Assembly (NCBI GenBank): GCA_018500075.1
Contig: JAHBAN010000061.1
Coordinates: forward strand, 1-8,553
From: Flavobacteriia bacterium
GTDB taxonomy: Bacteria > Bacteroidota > Bacteroidia > Flavobacteriales > Flavobacteriaceae
Length of the DNA: 8,553 nucleotides
Reading direction: 5' to 3'
A program made the translations under genes and the position numbers. Positions 1 to 6,395 of the stretch are shown here, one piece after another (position 1 is the first letter of the stretch; each line of letters starts with the position of its first letter). The notes under the pieces are model-generated. The model was not told where the DNA came from, did no database searches, and saw nothing but the letters and a program-made list of their open reading frames with translations.

Positions 1-9
1 AGAAAGCTG

Positions 10-84
10 TGGTACCCCGTAGGGGAGTCGAACCCCTCTTTTCAGGTTGAAAACCTGACGTCCTAACCGATAGACGAACGGGGC
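10..84 (-). tRNA. tRNA-Glu (anticodon TTC)
   Basis: Read on the minus strand this folds as a 75-nt tRNA with an encoded CCA end. The acceptor stem is 7 bp (GCCCCGT with ACGGGGT, opening with a G1-U72 wobble), followed by discriminator A and CCA. The anticodon arm is a CAGG/CCTG-type stem with loop TTTTCAA, which places TTC at positions 34-36 and so decodes Glu (GAA/GAG). The T arm has a GAGGGG/CCCCTC-type stem and the conserved TTCGACT loop. The D arm carries the usual GGTTAGG stretch. It lies about 100 bp downstream of recJ on the same strand and has its own candidate promoter. Confidence 0.96.
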
Positions 85-103
85 ATAACCAGCCGTGAGG
101 CGG

Positions 104-132
104 GTAATATGGAATGTCGCTTCGCTTCGCAA
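104..132 (-). promoter_or_regulatory. Candidate sigma-70 promoter for tRNA-Glu
   Basis: On the minus strand a TTGCGA hexamer (127-132) and a TATTAC hexamer (104-109) are separated by exactly 17 bp. Each matches 4 of 6 consensus bases. Transcription would start about a dozen bases before the mature tRNA 5' end at 84. Position and spacing fit a tRNA promoter, but the call rests on short motifs only. Confidence 0.4.
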
Positions 133-185
133 GCAGAAATTTGCGCTCTTTTTCAATTTTTTTGGCGCGGGGGGAAAGCCTGCGT

Positions 186-1928
186 TCAGTGCGCCGCTGC
201 GGCATCGTCAAGGCGCAGTTGCACGCTGGTGCGCCCTTGCCATGTGTTGAGCTCGAGCCGCCCTGCGAGATGAAACCGCGCGCCGCCGTGATTCTGCAGC
301 GCAGGGCCGAGGGGCGTATCAAAGGCCCCAAAGGCGATGGCCTCAAGGCGCGGGCCGGTGCCGTCGGAGAAGGTGAGTTTGAGATGGCCGCTGCCGATCT
401 GTTTGGCGAAGTGGATCACGCAATCGGGAAAGGCAAAGCGCGGACCGGCGGCAGAAGCGCCGTAGGGGCCGGCATCCTCGAGCTGCTCGACAAGTTGCTG
501 GCTGGCTGCGCCGGGCATGAGCGCGCCGTCAAGCTTGAGGTCGGAGGGGCCGAGCGCGCCTGCGCCCTGTTTGTCCAGAAGCTCCGACAGCCGGGCCATG
601 GCCGGCTCAAGCTGGTCCCGGCTGAGCGAGAGGCCGGCGGCCATTTTATGTCCGCCGCCTTTCTCGATCAGCCCGTCTCGGGCGAGGCGCTGGATGGCGG
701 CCCCCAGATCAATCCCTGTGACGGAGCGGCCTGAGCCTTTGCCTTGGTCTGCGTCAAAGCCGATCACGACGCTGGGGCGGCCTGTGGCCTCTTTGAGGCG
801 GGAGGCGACGATTCCGACCACGCCGGCGTGCCAGCCTTCGCCCGCGGCCCAGACGAGCGGCGCGTCAAAGCCGCGGTCTTCGGCTTGGGCGAGGGCGGCG
901 GCGCGCACCTCTTCTTCTATGGCGCGGCGCTCGGAGTTGAGCTGGTCGAGTTTTTCAGCGAGCGCGCCGGCTTCGTGCGGGTCTTGACAGGACAGCAGCC
1001 GCGCGCCCAGATCGGCCTGACCGATCCGCCCGCCCGCATTGATCCGCGGGCCGAGGACAAACCCGAGGTGGTAGGCTTTGGGCGCGGTATCCAGGCGGCC
1101 CACATCGGAGAGCGCAACAAGGCCAAGGCGGGCGCGGCGGGCCATGATCTTGAGGCCCTGCACGACAAAGGCGCGGTTGACGCCGATCAGCGGGGCGACA
1201 TCGGCCACTGTGCCGAGGGCGACCAGATCCAGCATGGAGAGGAGATCGGGGCCTGTGCGGCCCGCCTCGCGCAGCACGCGGCCCGCGTCAACCAGCGTGA
1301 GAAAGACCACAGCGGCGGCGCAGAGGTGGGCCAGATCGCCGGTTTCGTCCTGCCGGTTGGGATTGACCACGGCGAGGGCGGGGGGCAGCGTTTCGCCGCC
1401 GAGGTGGTGATCGAGGACGAGGATATCTGTGTCTTGGGCGGCGGCAAGCGCGTCATGGCTGAGGGTTCCGCAGTCAACGCAGATGATCAGGCTGTGATCG
1501 CGTGCGAGCATTTGCATGGCGGGGGCATTGGGGCCGTAGCCTTCGTCGATCCGGTCGGGGACATAGAGCGTGGCGTCATGGCCCATGGCGCGGAACCAGT
1601 CCAGAAGCAGGGTGGCCGAGGTTGCGCCATCCACGTCATAATCCGCAAAGATGGCGACACGCTCGCGGGCCGTCAGCGCCGCCACGATGCGGGCGGAGGC
1701 GCGTTCCATGTCTTTGAGGCTGCGCGGGTCTGGCATCAGATCGCGCAGCTGGGGTGAGAGGAAGCGCGCCGCCTCATGGGGCGCAACATCGCGGCGGGCA
1801 AGGACCTGCGCCAAGGCGCGGGGCAGGTCGGTTTCCTGAACGATCTGCTCGGCGGCGCGCTCAACTGTCAGGCTTGGCCCGAGCCATTTGCGCCCTGTGA
1901 GGGAGGTCTCTACGCCCAGAAATGCCAT
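186..1928 (-). CDS. recJ: Single-stranded-DNA-specific 5'-3' exonuclease RecJ
   Basis: This 580-residue DHH-superfamily nuclease matches the usual RecJ length. It degrades single-stranded DNA 5' to 3' with Mg/Mn in recombination, mismatch and base-excision repair. The DHH domain shows DYDVDG (96-101), VDCGT (151-155), LDHHL (172-176) and VALGTVADVAPL (236-247), which supply the metal-binding Asp and His residues. GPRINAGGRIG (293-303) is typical of the family. The DHHA1 domain has GWHAGVVGIVASRLKE (365-380), GSGRS (398-402) and GGGHKMAAG (424-432). About 465-580 is the C-terminal OB-fold DNA-binding region. The ATG start is preceded by AAAAGGCAGG as a modest ribosome-binding site. It follows hom after 102 bp on the same strand and tRNA-Glu lies downstream. 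In many alphaproteobacteria glpX sits between hom and recJ (from memory); it is absent here. Confidence 0.96.
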   Translation of the reverse strand: MAFLGVETSLTGRKWLGPSLTVERAAEQIVQETDLPRALAQVLARRDVAPHEAARFLSPQLRDLMPDPRSLKDMERASARIVAALTARERVAIFADYDVDGATSATLLLDWFRAMGHDATLYVPDRIDEGYGPNAPAMQMLARDHSLIICVDCGTLSHDALAAAQDTDILVLDHHLGGETLPPALAVVNPNRQDETGDLAHLCAAAVVFLTLVDAGRVLREAGRTGPDLLSMLDLVALGTVADVAPLIGVNRAFVVQGLKIMARRARLGLVALSDVGRLDTAPKAYHLGFVLGPRINAGGRIGQADLGARLLSCQDPHEAGALAEKLDQLNSERRAIEEEVRAAALAQAEDRGFDAPLVWAAGEGWHAGVVGIVASRLKEATGRPSVVIGFDADQGKGSGRSVTGIDLGAAIQRLARDGLIEKGGGHKMAAGLSLSRDQLEPAMARLSELLDKQGAGALGPSDLKLDGALMPGAASQQLVEQLEDAGPYGASAAGPRFAFPDCVIHFAKQIGSGHLKLTFSDGTGPRLEAIAFGAFDTPLGPALQNHGGARFHLAGRLELNTWQGRTSVQLRLDDAAAAH

Positions 1929-1958
1929 AGTCTGCCTGCCTTTTGCCGCTTGGGTCCA

Positions 1959-2013
1959 GTCTTGCTACCGTCTTGCGCGCCTCTTGCCGCCGTCTTGCCC
2001 CAGTTTGGCGCAA
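1959..2013. repeat. 11-bp-period tandem array upstream of recJ
   Basis: Read on the plus strand, GTCTTGC or a close variant recurs with exact 11-bp spacing: GTCTTGC at 1959, GTCTTGC at 1970, CTCTTGC at 1981, GTCTTGC at 1992 and a weaker GTTTGGC at 2003. The four bases after each core vary but are C-rich. The array fills most of the 102-bp gap between the hom stop and the recJ start, so it would lie in the recJ leader or promoter. A period of 11 is not a multiple of 3, which argues against coding. Function unknown. Confidence 0.7.
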
Positions 2014-2030
2014 AGCGGGCGCTGACACAA

Positions 2031-3314
2031 TCAGACGTCTTCGATCCGCAGCGCGACGGGCTTGCCGACAACCACATCCAGCGCGTCCATGGCCGAGAGC
2101 GCGGCCTCCAGCTCGCTGTGGGCCGACTTATGGGTGACGATCAGCACAGGTGCGGATGTGTCGGCGTGGCCGTATTGGCGCATCCGGTCAATCGAGACGC
2201 CCGCATTGCCCAGCGCTGTCGTGACTTTGGCAAGCGCGCCCGGTTTGTCCAGCAGTGAGAAGCGCAGGTAATAGGGCGCAGGGGCCGACGCGGCGGCGGT
2301 TGCAGCGGCAAGCTCACGGGAGGGGCGACCAAAGATCGCCGGGCGGATGCCACGGGCAATATCCATCACATCGCCCATCACCGCGCTGGCGGTCGGGCCT
2401 TCGCCGGCACCGGGGCCACGCAGCACGATCTGTTCGACCTGATCGCCTTCGAGCACGACCATATTTGTGCCGCCTTCGAGCTGCCCGAGGGGCGAACTGT
2501 CGGGCACAAGGCAGGGGGTCATGCGCTGCTCAAGGCCCCGGCCCGTCATGCGGGCGACGCCGAGCAGCTTGATGCGGTAGCCCATATCGGCGGCTTGGGT
2601 GATGTCCTCGATCGTGATGTCGCCGATGCCCTGAAGCTGCACACCGTCAAAGTTGATTTCGGTTCCAAAGGCGATGGAGGCGAGGATGGCGAGCTTGTGG
2701 CCCGCATCAATGCCGCCGACGTCCAGATTGGGATCGGCTTCAAGGTAGCCGAGCTGGTTGGCCTCTTCAAAGACCTCGGCATAGCTCAGGCCGGCGCTTT
2801 GCATCCGCGTCAGGATATAGTTGCAGGTGCCGTTCATGACGCCCAGAACGCGGGTCATTTCATTGCCGGCAAGCCCTTCCAAAAGCGTCTTGATCACCGG
2901 AATGCCGCCTGCGACGGCGGCTTCAAAGCGGATCACCGCGCCTTTGGCTTCGGCGGCCTGTGCGAGGGCCTGACCGTGATGGGCGAGCAGGGCCTTGTTG
3001 GCTGTGACGACGTCCTTGCCAAGGGCGAGAGCGGCCTCTGTGGCGGCTTTGGCGGGGCCGTCAGAGCCGCCCATCAGCTCGACAAAGACATCTACGTCCG
3101 CGCGTTTGGCGAGGGCCACGGGATCATCTTCCCAAGCGTAATCAGACAGGTTTACGCCGCGATCCTTGCCGCGGGAGCGCGCCGAAACCGCCACGATCTC
3201 GATCGGGCGACCGGCACGGGCGGCGAGCAGCTCTGATTTCTGGCGCACGATCTTGACGACGCCTGCGCCGACGGTTCCGAGGCCTGCGATGCCCAAGCGG
3301 AGGGGATGTGTCAT
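2031..3314 (-). CDS. hom: Homoserine dehydrogenase (with C-terminal ACT domain)
   Basis: The 427-residue protein reduces aspartate-4-semialdehyde to homoserine with NAD(P)H, the branch to threonine and methionine. The Rossmann motif GIAGLGTVGAG is at 8-18. Then come the conserved NGTCNYIL (161-168), EADPNLDVGGIDAGHK (192-207) with the substrate-binding Glu/Asp and the catalytic Lys, and GPGAGEGPTASAV (300-312). An ACT domain starts near LLDKPGALAKVTTALG (354-369) and probably confers threonine feedback control, as in relatives. An upstream in-frame ATG would add 23 residues, but the chosen start begins MTHPLRLGIAG as in the family and has AAAAGGCAG 9 bp upstream. Nothing fused, so this is monofunctional (no aspartokinase domain). 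It lies between cydB and recJ on the same strand. Confidence 0.97.
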   Translation of the reverse strand: MTHPLRLGIAGLGTVGAGVVKIVRQKSELLAARAGRPIEIVAVSARSRGKDRGVNLSDYAWEDDPVALAKRADVDVFVELMGGSDGPAKAATEAALALGKDVVTANKALLAHHGQALAQAAEAKGAVIRFEAAVAGGIPVIKTLLEGLAGNEMTRVLGVMNGTCNYILTRMQSAGLSYAEVFEEANQLGYLEADPNLDVGGIDAGHKLAILASIAFGTEINFDGVQLQGIGDITIEDITQAADMGYRIKLLGVARMTGRGLEQRMTPCLVPDSSPLGQLEGGTNMVVLEGDQVEQIVLRGPGAGEGPTASAVMGDVMDIARGIRPAIFGRPSRELAAATAAASAPAPYYLRFSLLDKPGALAKVTTALGNAGVSIDRMRQYGHADTSAPVLIVTHKSAHSELEAALSAMDALDVVVGKPVALRIEDV

Positions 3315-3339
3315 GCGGTGCTGCCTTTTGCCTGTGTCT

Positions 3340-3383
3340 GATATATTGCCTAGCGATTTAGCCGCTAACGCGCGGGCTTGCAA
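3340..3383 (-). promoter_or_regulatory. Candidate promoter(s) for hom
   Basis: Two overlapping pairs read on the minus strand, each with a 17-bp spacer. The first is TTGCAA (3378-3383) with TAAATC (3355-3360). The second is TTAGCG (3363-3368) with TATATC (3340-3345). A perfect 5-bp inverted repeat with a 1-bp centre (TTAGC-G-GCTAA) lies between them. Matches are moderate, so this is a suggestion based on position. Confidence 0.3.
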
Positions 3384-3418
3384 TGTGGGTTATCGGCCAG
3401 TGCTGCGCCGGCTCCGGG

Positions 3419-3484
3419 TTTGCGCGGCGTTTGCACAGCCTTTGCACAGCCTTTGCACAGCGTTTGTGCGAGCTGTGCGCCGCC
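3419..3484. repeat. 11-bp tandem repeat array between cydB and hom
   Basis: Six consecutive 11-bp units, read on the plus strand, share the consensus TTTGCRCRGCC. They are TTTGCGCGGCG (3419), TTTGCACAGCC (3430), TTTGCACAGCC (3441), TTTGCACAGCG (3452), TTTGTGCGAGC (3463) and TGTGCGCCGCC (3474). The centre is nearly perfect and the edges decay. It lies 22 bp past the cydB stop and about 105 bp upstream of the hom start, just upstream of the candidate hom promoter. Three units contain (C/G)TTTGCACA, which differs at one position from the relaxed DnaA box TTWTNCACA. The role is unknown. Confidence 0.8.
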
Positions 3485-3505
3485 TTTGGCTCTGTGCCGC
3501 GCGGA

Positions 3506-4516
3506 TCAGTCGTATTTGAGCGCCGTCGCTTTGCCGCGGAAAATATAGTAGGACAGAAACGTATAGCCCAGAATGGCGGGCAGCACGAAGACTGTTCCGA
3601 TGAGAATGATGAACAGGCTTTCCGGCGCGGCAGCGGCGTCATAGAGCGTGATTTTTTCGGGCACGACATAGGGGTAAAACGAATAGGCCATGCCGCCAAA
3701 GGCCAGCGTGAAAAGCGCGATGGCGGCGGCGAACGGCTGCCATGCGGCGCGATCCTTGGGCAGGGGCAGGCGGCGCAGCTGCCACCAGACAAAGCCGACG
3801 AGAAAGACCGACAGAAGCGGCAAGACCGAGAGATAGGCCATGGCGGGCAGGCTGAACCATTTGTCAAAGATCCGCGCGCTCACAAAGGGGGTGGCGGCGG
3901 ATATGGCGAGGATGCCTGCGGCCAGACCCCAGAGCGTGGTTTTGGCCCATCCGATGGCGCGGCTCTGCAGCGCGCCCTCGGTTTTCCAGATCAGCCATGC
4001 GGCGCCGATAAACCCGTAGCCGACGGTGAGGCAGAGGGCTGTGAGCGTGGCAAAGGCCACATGGGGCCAGCTCCATGTCAGCCCCATGATATAGAGGCCG
4101 AGCATGAAGCCCTGACTGAGCGCGGCCATGAGCGAGCCTGCAAAAAACGCTGCATTCCACAGGCGCTTTTGGGCGGGCGGGGCTTTTGCGCGCATCTCAA
4201 AGGACACGCCGCGCAGGATCAGACCGATCAGCATGACAAAGACAGGCAGATAGAGCGCCGTGAGGATCATGCCATGCGCCGGCGGGAAGGCCACCAGCAG
4301 AAGGCCCACGGCGAGCACCAGCCATGTTTCGTTGGCGTCCCAGAACGGGCCGATCGAGGCGACGAGCCTGTCTTTCTGGGCCTCATCGGCCAGCGGCATG
4401 AGCAGCCCGACCCCGAGATCGAACCCGTCCAGCACAACATAGATCAGGATCGAGAGACCCATCAGGGCCGCAAAGCTCCAAGGCAGCCAGACGGCGGGAT
4501 CACCGAAGTAGGTCAT
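3506..4516 (-). CDS. cydB: Cytochrome bd quinol oxidase subunit II (CydB/CioB)
   Basis: This 336-residue polytopic membrane protein is subunit II of a cytochrome bd oxidase, which oxidises quinol and reduces O2 to water without pumping protons. Family motifs are LDGFDLGVG (29-37), GPFWDANETWLV (56-67) with the conserved Trp and Glu, LRGVSFEMR (101-109) and YPYVVP (281-286). Hydrophobic segments occur throughout, as expected for about eight or nine helices. The length is shorter than E. coli CydB (about 379) and fits the CioB-like branch. The start overlaps the cydA 3' end by 17 bp and has a strong GAGGAGA ribosome-binding site within cydA, implying translational coupling. No CydX-like small ORF follows: there is no ATG on this strand from the stop to hom. 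The gene symbol follows the general family name; cioB would be equally defensible. Confidence 0.95.
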   Translation of the reverse strand: MTYFGDPAVWLPWSFAALMGLSILIYVVLDGFDLGVGLLMPLADEAQKDRLVASIGPFWDANETWLVLAVGLLLVAFPPAHGMILTALYLPVFVMLIGLILRGVSFEMRAKAPPAQKRLWNAAFFAGSLMAALSQGFMLGLYIMGLTWSWPHVAFATLTALCLTVGYGFIGAAWLIWKTEGALQSRAIGWAKTTLWGLAAGILAISAATPFVSARIFDKWFSLPAMAYLSVLPLLSVFLVGFVWWQLRRLPLPKDRAAWQPFAAAIALFTLAFGGMAYSFYPYVVPEKITLYDAAAAPESLFIILIGTVFVLPAILGYTFLSYYIFRGKATALKYD

Positions 4517-5873
4517 GGGCTGTCTCCTCTGTTGGCTCTGCGCTGAGGCGGGGGGCGCTGCGGGCCGCTGTGCGGGCCAGATAGGTTATCGCGCCGATAT
4601 AGGCGAGGACCAGCAGCGCATAGAGCAACAAATAGCCGATCAACGTGCTCAGAACCAAAGTGGCGGGCACTTCTGCGACGGCTTCTTGTGTGGTCATCAC
4701 GCCCTGAACAAGCCACGGCTGGCGGCCGATTTCTGTTGTATACCAGCCCGCCAGAGTGGCGATCCAGCCGCTAAAGCTCATCGCGCTGAAGGCGAGCAGG
4801 GCGGGCTTTGGCAGGCTGGCTGCGCTGTGGCGGCGCATCAGGTAGAGGCCGCTCCAGGAGAGCAGGAGCATGGCGAGGCCGACGCCGACCATGATGCGAA
4901 AGCTGAAGAATACGGGCGCGACGGGCGGGTGCAGGATCTGGCCTGTGGCATCGACAAAGTCGTTCAGCCCCGGCACCGTGCCATCAAGGCTATGGGTGAG
5001 AATGAGCGAGGCTGCGTTTGGCACCGCGATTTCAAAGCGGTTTTCGCGCGTGGTCTCATCGGGCAGGGCAAAAAGGACGAGGGGCACATTGGGGCCTGTC
5101 TCCCAGTTGGCTTCCATGGCGGCGAGTTTTGCGGGCTGGTGTTTGAGCGTGTTGAGGCCGTGAAAATCGCCAGCGAGAATTTGCAACGGGATCAGGCTTG
5201 CGGCGGTGATGATGCCGACGCGCAGCGCGGTTTTGACATCTTCGCCGCGCTCCCCCCAGAGCATCCGCAGCGCCGAGACCCCGGCGATGAGAAAGGCCAC
5301 AGTGAGGCCCGAGGCCAGCAGCATATGGACAAAGCGGTAGGGCATGGAGGGGTTGAAGACAATCTCAAGCCAGCTTGTGGCATGGGCCACGCCGTCGATC
5401 ATGGTAAAGCCTTGCGGGGTGTGCATCCAGGAGTTCAGCACGATGATCCAGAAGGCCGACATGGTTGTGCCAAAGGCGACAAGGAAGGTGGCGAGGGTAT
5501 GGACCCATGATTTGACCCGTGACGCCCCGAACAGCATGATCCCGAGAAAGACCGCCTCAAGAAAGAAGGCGGTCAGGATTTCATAGGCGAGCAGCGGGCC
5601 TGCGATATTGCCGACTTTTTCCATGAAGCCGGGCCAGTTTGTGCCGAACTGGAACGACATTGTGATGCCCGAGACGACGCCCATGGCAAAGGACAGGGCA
5701 AAGACCTTGACCCAGAACATATAGGCCTGCATCCATTTTTGCTGGCCTGTCAGGCTGAAGCGGAGTTTGAAAAACAACAGCATCCAGCCCAGCGCGAGTG
5801 TGATGCTGGGAAACAGGATGTGGAACGAGATATTTGCACCGAATTGAATGCGAGACAGCAGGAGCGTGTCCAT
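4500..5873 (-). CDS. cydA: Cytochrome bd quinol oxidase subunit I (CydA/CioA, short Q-loop)
   Basis: The 457-residue subunit I holds the haem groups and the quinol site. By alignment to E. coli CydA from memory, haem ligands are H18 (b595), H183 in FVHMLLAS (b558) and M328 in FRIMVG (b558). E98 and E106 in YEILTAFFLEAV match the proton-path glutamates. K249 and E254 in QPAKLAAMEANWET match the quinol-site Lys and Glu. GRQPW is at 383-387. The H183-to-M328 interval is about 60 residues shorter than in E. coli, so this is a short-Q-loop enzyme like the cyanide-insensitive oxidase CioA. It is the first gene of a two-gene unit with cydB. The start MDTLLLSRIQFG is typical of the family, although only AAAAGGG about a dozen bases upstream resembles a ribosome-binding site. 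No cydDC is present nearby. Confidence 0.96.
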   Translation of the reverse strand: MDTLLLSRIQFGANISFHILFPSITLALGWMLLFFKLRFSLTGQQKWMQAYMFWVKVFALSFAMGVVSGITMSFQFGTNWPGFMEKVGNIAGPLLAYEILTAFFLEAVFLGIMLFGASRVKSWVHTLATFLVAFGTTMSAFWIIVLNSWMHTPQGFTMIDGVAHATSWLEIVFNPSMPYRFVHMLLASGLTVAFLIAGVSALRMLWGERGEDVKTALRVGIITAASLIPLQILAGDFHGLNTLKHQPAKLAAMEANWETGPNVPLVLFALPDETTRENRFEIAVPNAASLILTHSLDGTVPGLNDFVDATGQILHPPVAPVFFSFRIMVGVGLAMLLLSWSGLYLMRRHSAASLPKPALLAFSAMSFSGWIATLAGWYTTEIGRQPWLVQGVMTTQEAVAEVPATLVLSTLIGYLLLYALLVLAYIGAITYLARTAARSAPRLSAEPTEETAHDLLR

Positions 5874-6000
5874 CGGAAGGCGGCCCTTTTGATCAGTTGT
5901 CTTTCAAAGGGCAATATAGGCGGGCTGTGCGCGGGCAATAGAGGGTGCGACAATCGGCGCGGCTGTATGGGCGCGCAATGGTTTGGCTTGGCAGACGGGG

Positions 6001-6294
6001 TTAGCCGGAGGGCGGGCGGACGCCGGTTTGCAGGCGGGCCTTGTCGGTGCTGCTGACGACGCTGCCTGAGAGGCGGGTGGCGCGGGCGCGCAGCGCGGCG
6101 GCGCGGCCTGTCAAGGCGGCGGCTGTTGTGGAGGTGGCCTGCGGGGTGGCCTGCTGGGCGGCAAGCGCGGAGGTTGGCGCGAGGCTGGGGTAGGCTGCGG
6201 CTTTCATCTCGCTGCTCACGGTTGCGTCAAGCGCCGGAAAATCGGCGCAGGCGGGAAGGGCGAGGACAACAACAAAGGCGAGAGGCGCGCGCAT
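6001..6294 (-). CDS. Small putative lipoprotein of unknown function
   Basis: A 97-residue ORF. Its N-terminus has an Arg at 2, then a hydrophobic stretch LAFVVVLALPAC ending at Cys16, which looks like a lipoprotein signal peptide with a slightly unusual Pro at -2 of the lipobox. The mature part begins CADFPALDA. It is Ala/Thr/Ser-rich and low in complexity up to about residue 60, then Arg-rich. No domain is recognised. A GGAG ribosome-binding site lies about 7 bp upstream of the ATG. It is on the same strand as cydAB with a 127-bp gap, and is divergent from the TetR gene. If lipidated, it would be anchored in the inner or outer membrane. It could be a repressor target because it shares the intergenic region with the TetR operator; this is inference only. 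Confidence 0.65.
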   Translation of the reverse strand: MRAPLAFVVVLALPACADFPALDATVSSEMKAAAYPSLAPTSALAAQQATPQATSTTAAALTGRAAALRARATRLSGSVVSSTDKARLQTGVRPPSG

Positions 6295-6315
6295 GACAGG
6301 CTCCGAGGGGGTTAG

Positions 6316-6344
6316 AGCCTATGGTGATGCCCCAGAGGCGACAA
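6316..6344 (-). promoter_or_regulatory. Candidate promoter for the lipoprotein-like gene
   Basis: Minus-strand TTGTCG (6339-6344) and TAGGCT (6316-6321) are 17 bp apart and sit 22 bp or more upstream of the start codon. The -35 match is 4 of 6 and the -10 match is poor (3 of 6). This is tentative. Confidence 0.25.
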
Positions 6345-6364
6345 AAGCGCAAGCAAAGGGTTTG

Positions 6365-6384
6365 ATTTGAACGGGTGTTCAGAT
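6365..6384. promoter_or_regulatory. Palindromic operator, probably for the TetR-family regulator
   Basis: TGAAC-GGGT-GTTCA (6368-6381) is a perfect 5-bp inverted repeat with a 4-bp centre. The symmetry extends with AT at 6365-6366 and AT at 6383-6384 after one mismatch, giving a 20-bp dyad. It ends 11 bp before the tetR ATG, in the divergent tetR/lipoprotein intergenic region. Size, symmetry and position match autoregulatory operators of TetR-family repressors. Binding by this protein is inferred. Confidence 0.6.
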
Positions 6385-6395
6385 AAACCTGAGCT

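Noticed and set aside
744..1757. Long plus-strand ORF (337 aa) opposite recJ
   Set aside because: It is a high-GC shadow of recJ with no recognisable domain, while the minus strand holds a complete set of RecJ motifs.
3419..3484. CRISPR array
   Set aside because: The units are 11 bp and directly abutting, with no spacers and no cas genes nearby.
3315..3505. cydX-like small gene after cydB
   Set aside because: There is no ATG on the minus strand in this gap, and GTG-initiated frames are hydrophilic and run through the repeats.
3383..4546. Long plus-strand ORF (387 aa) opposite cydB
   Set aside because: It is a shadow of cydB: charged, Gly/His/Gln-rich, with no domain. Its first part reads through the 11-bp repeat array.
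4515..5510. Long plus-strand ORF (331 aa) opposite cydA
   Set aside because: It is antisense to the well-supported cydA, with unlikely composition and no family features.
5874..5940. FNR/ANR-type box upstream of cydA
   Set aside because: An ATCAA half-site exists, but the partner half in TTGAT-N4-ATCAA spacing is absent (AGACA instead).
5909..5940. Direct repeat GGGCAATA (5909 and 5933) upstream of cydA
   Set aside because: There are only two 8-bp copies, 24 bp apart, in a compositionally biased region. No promoter with acceptable spacing could be built around them.
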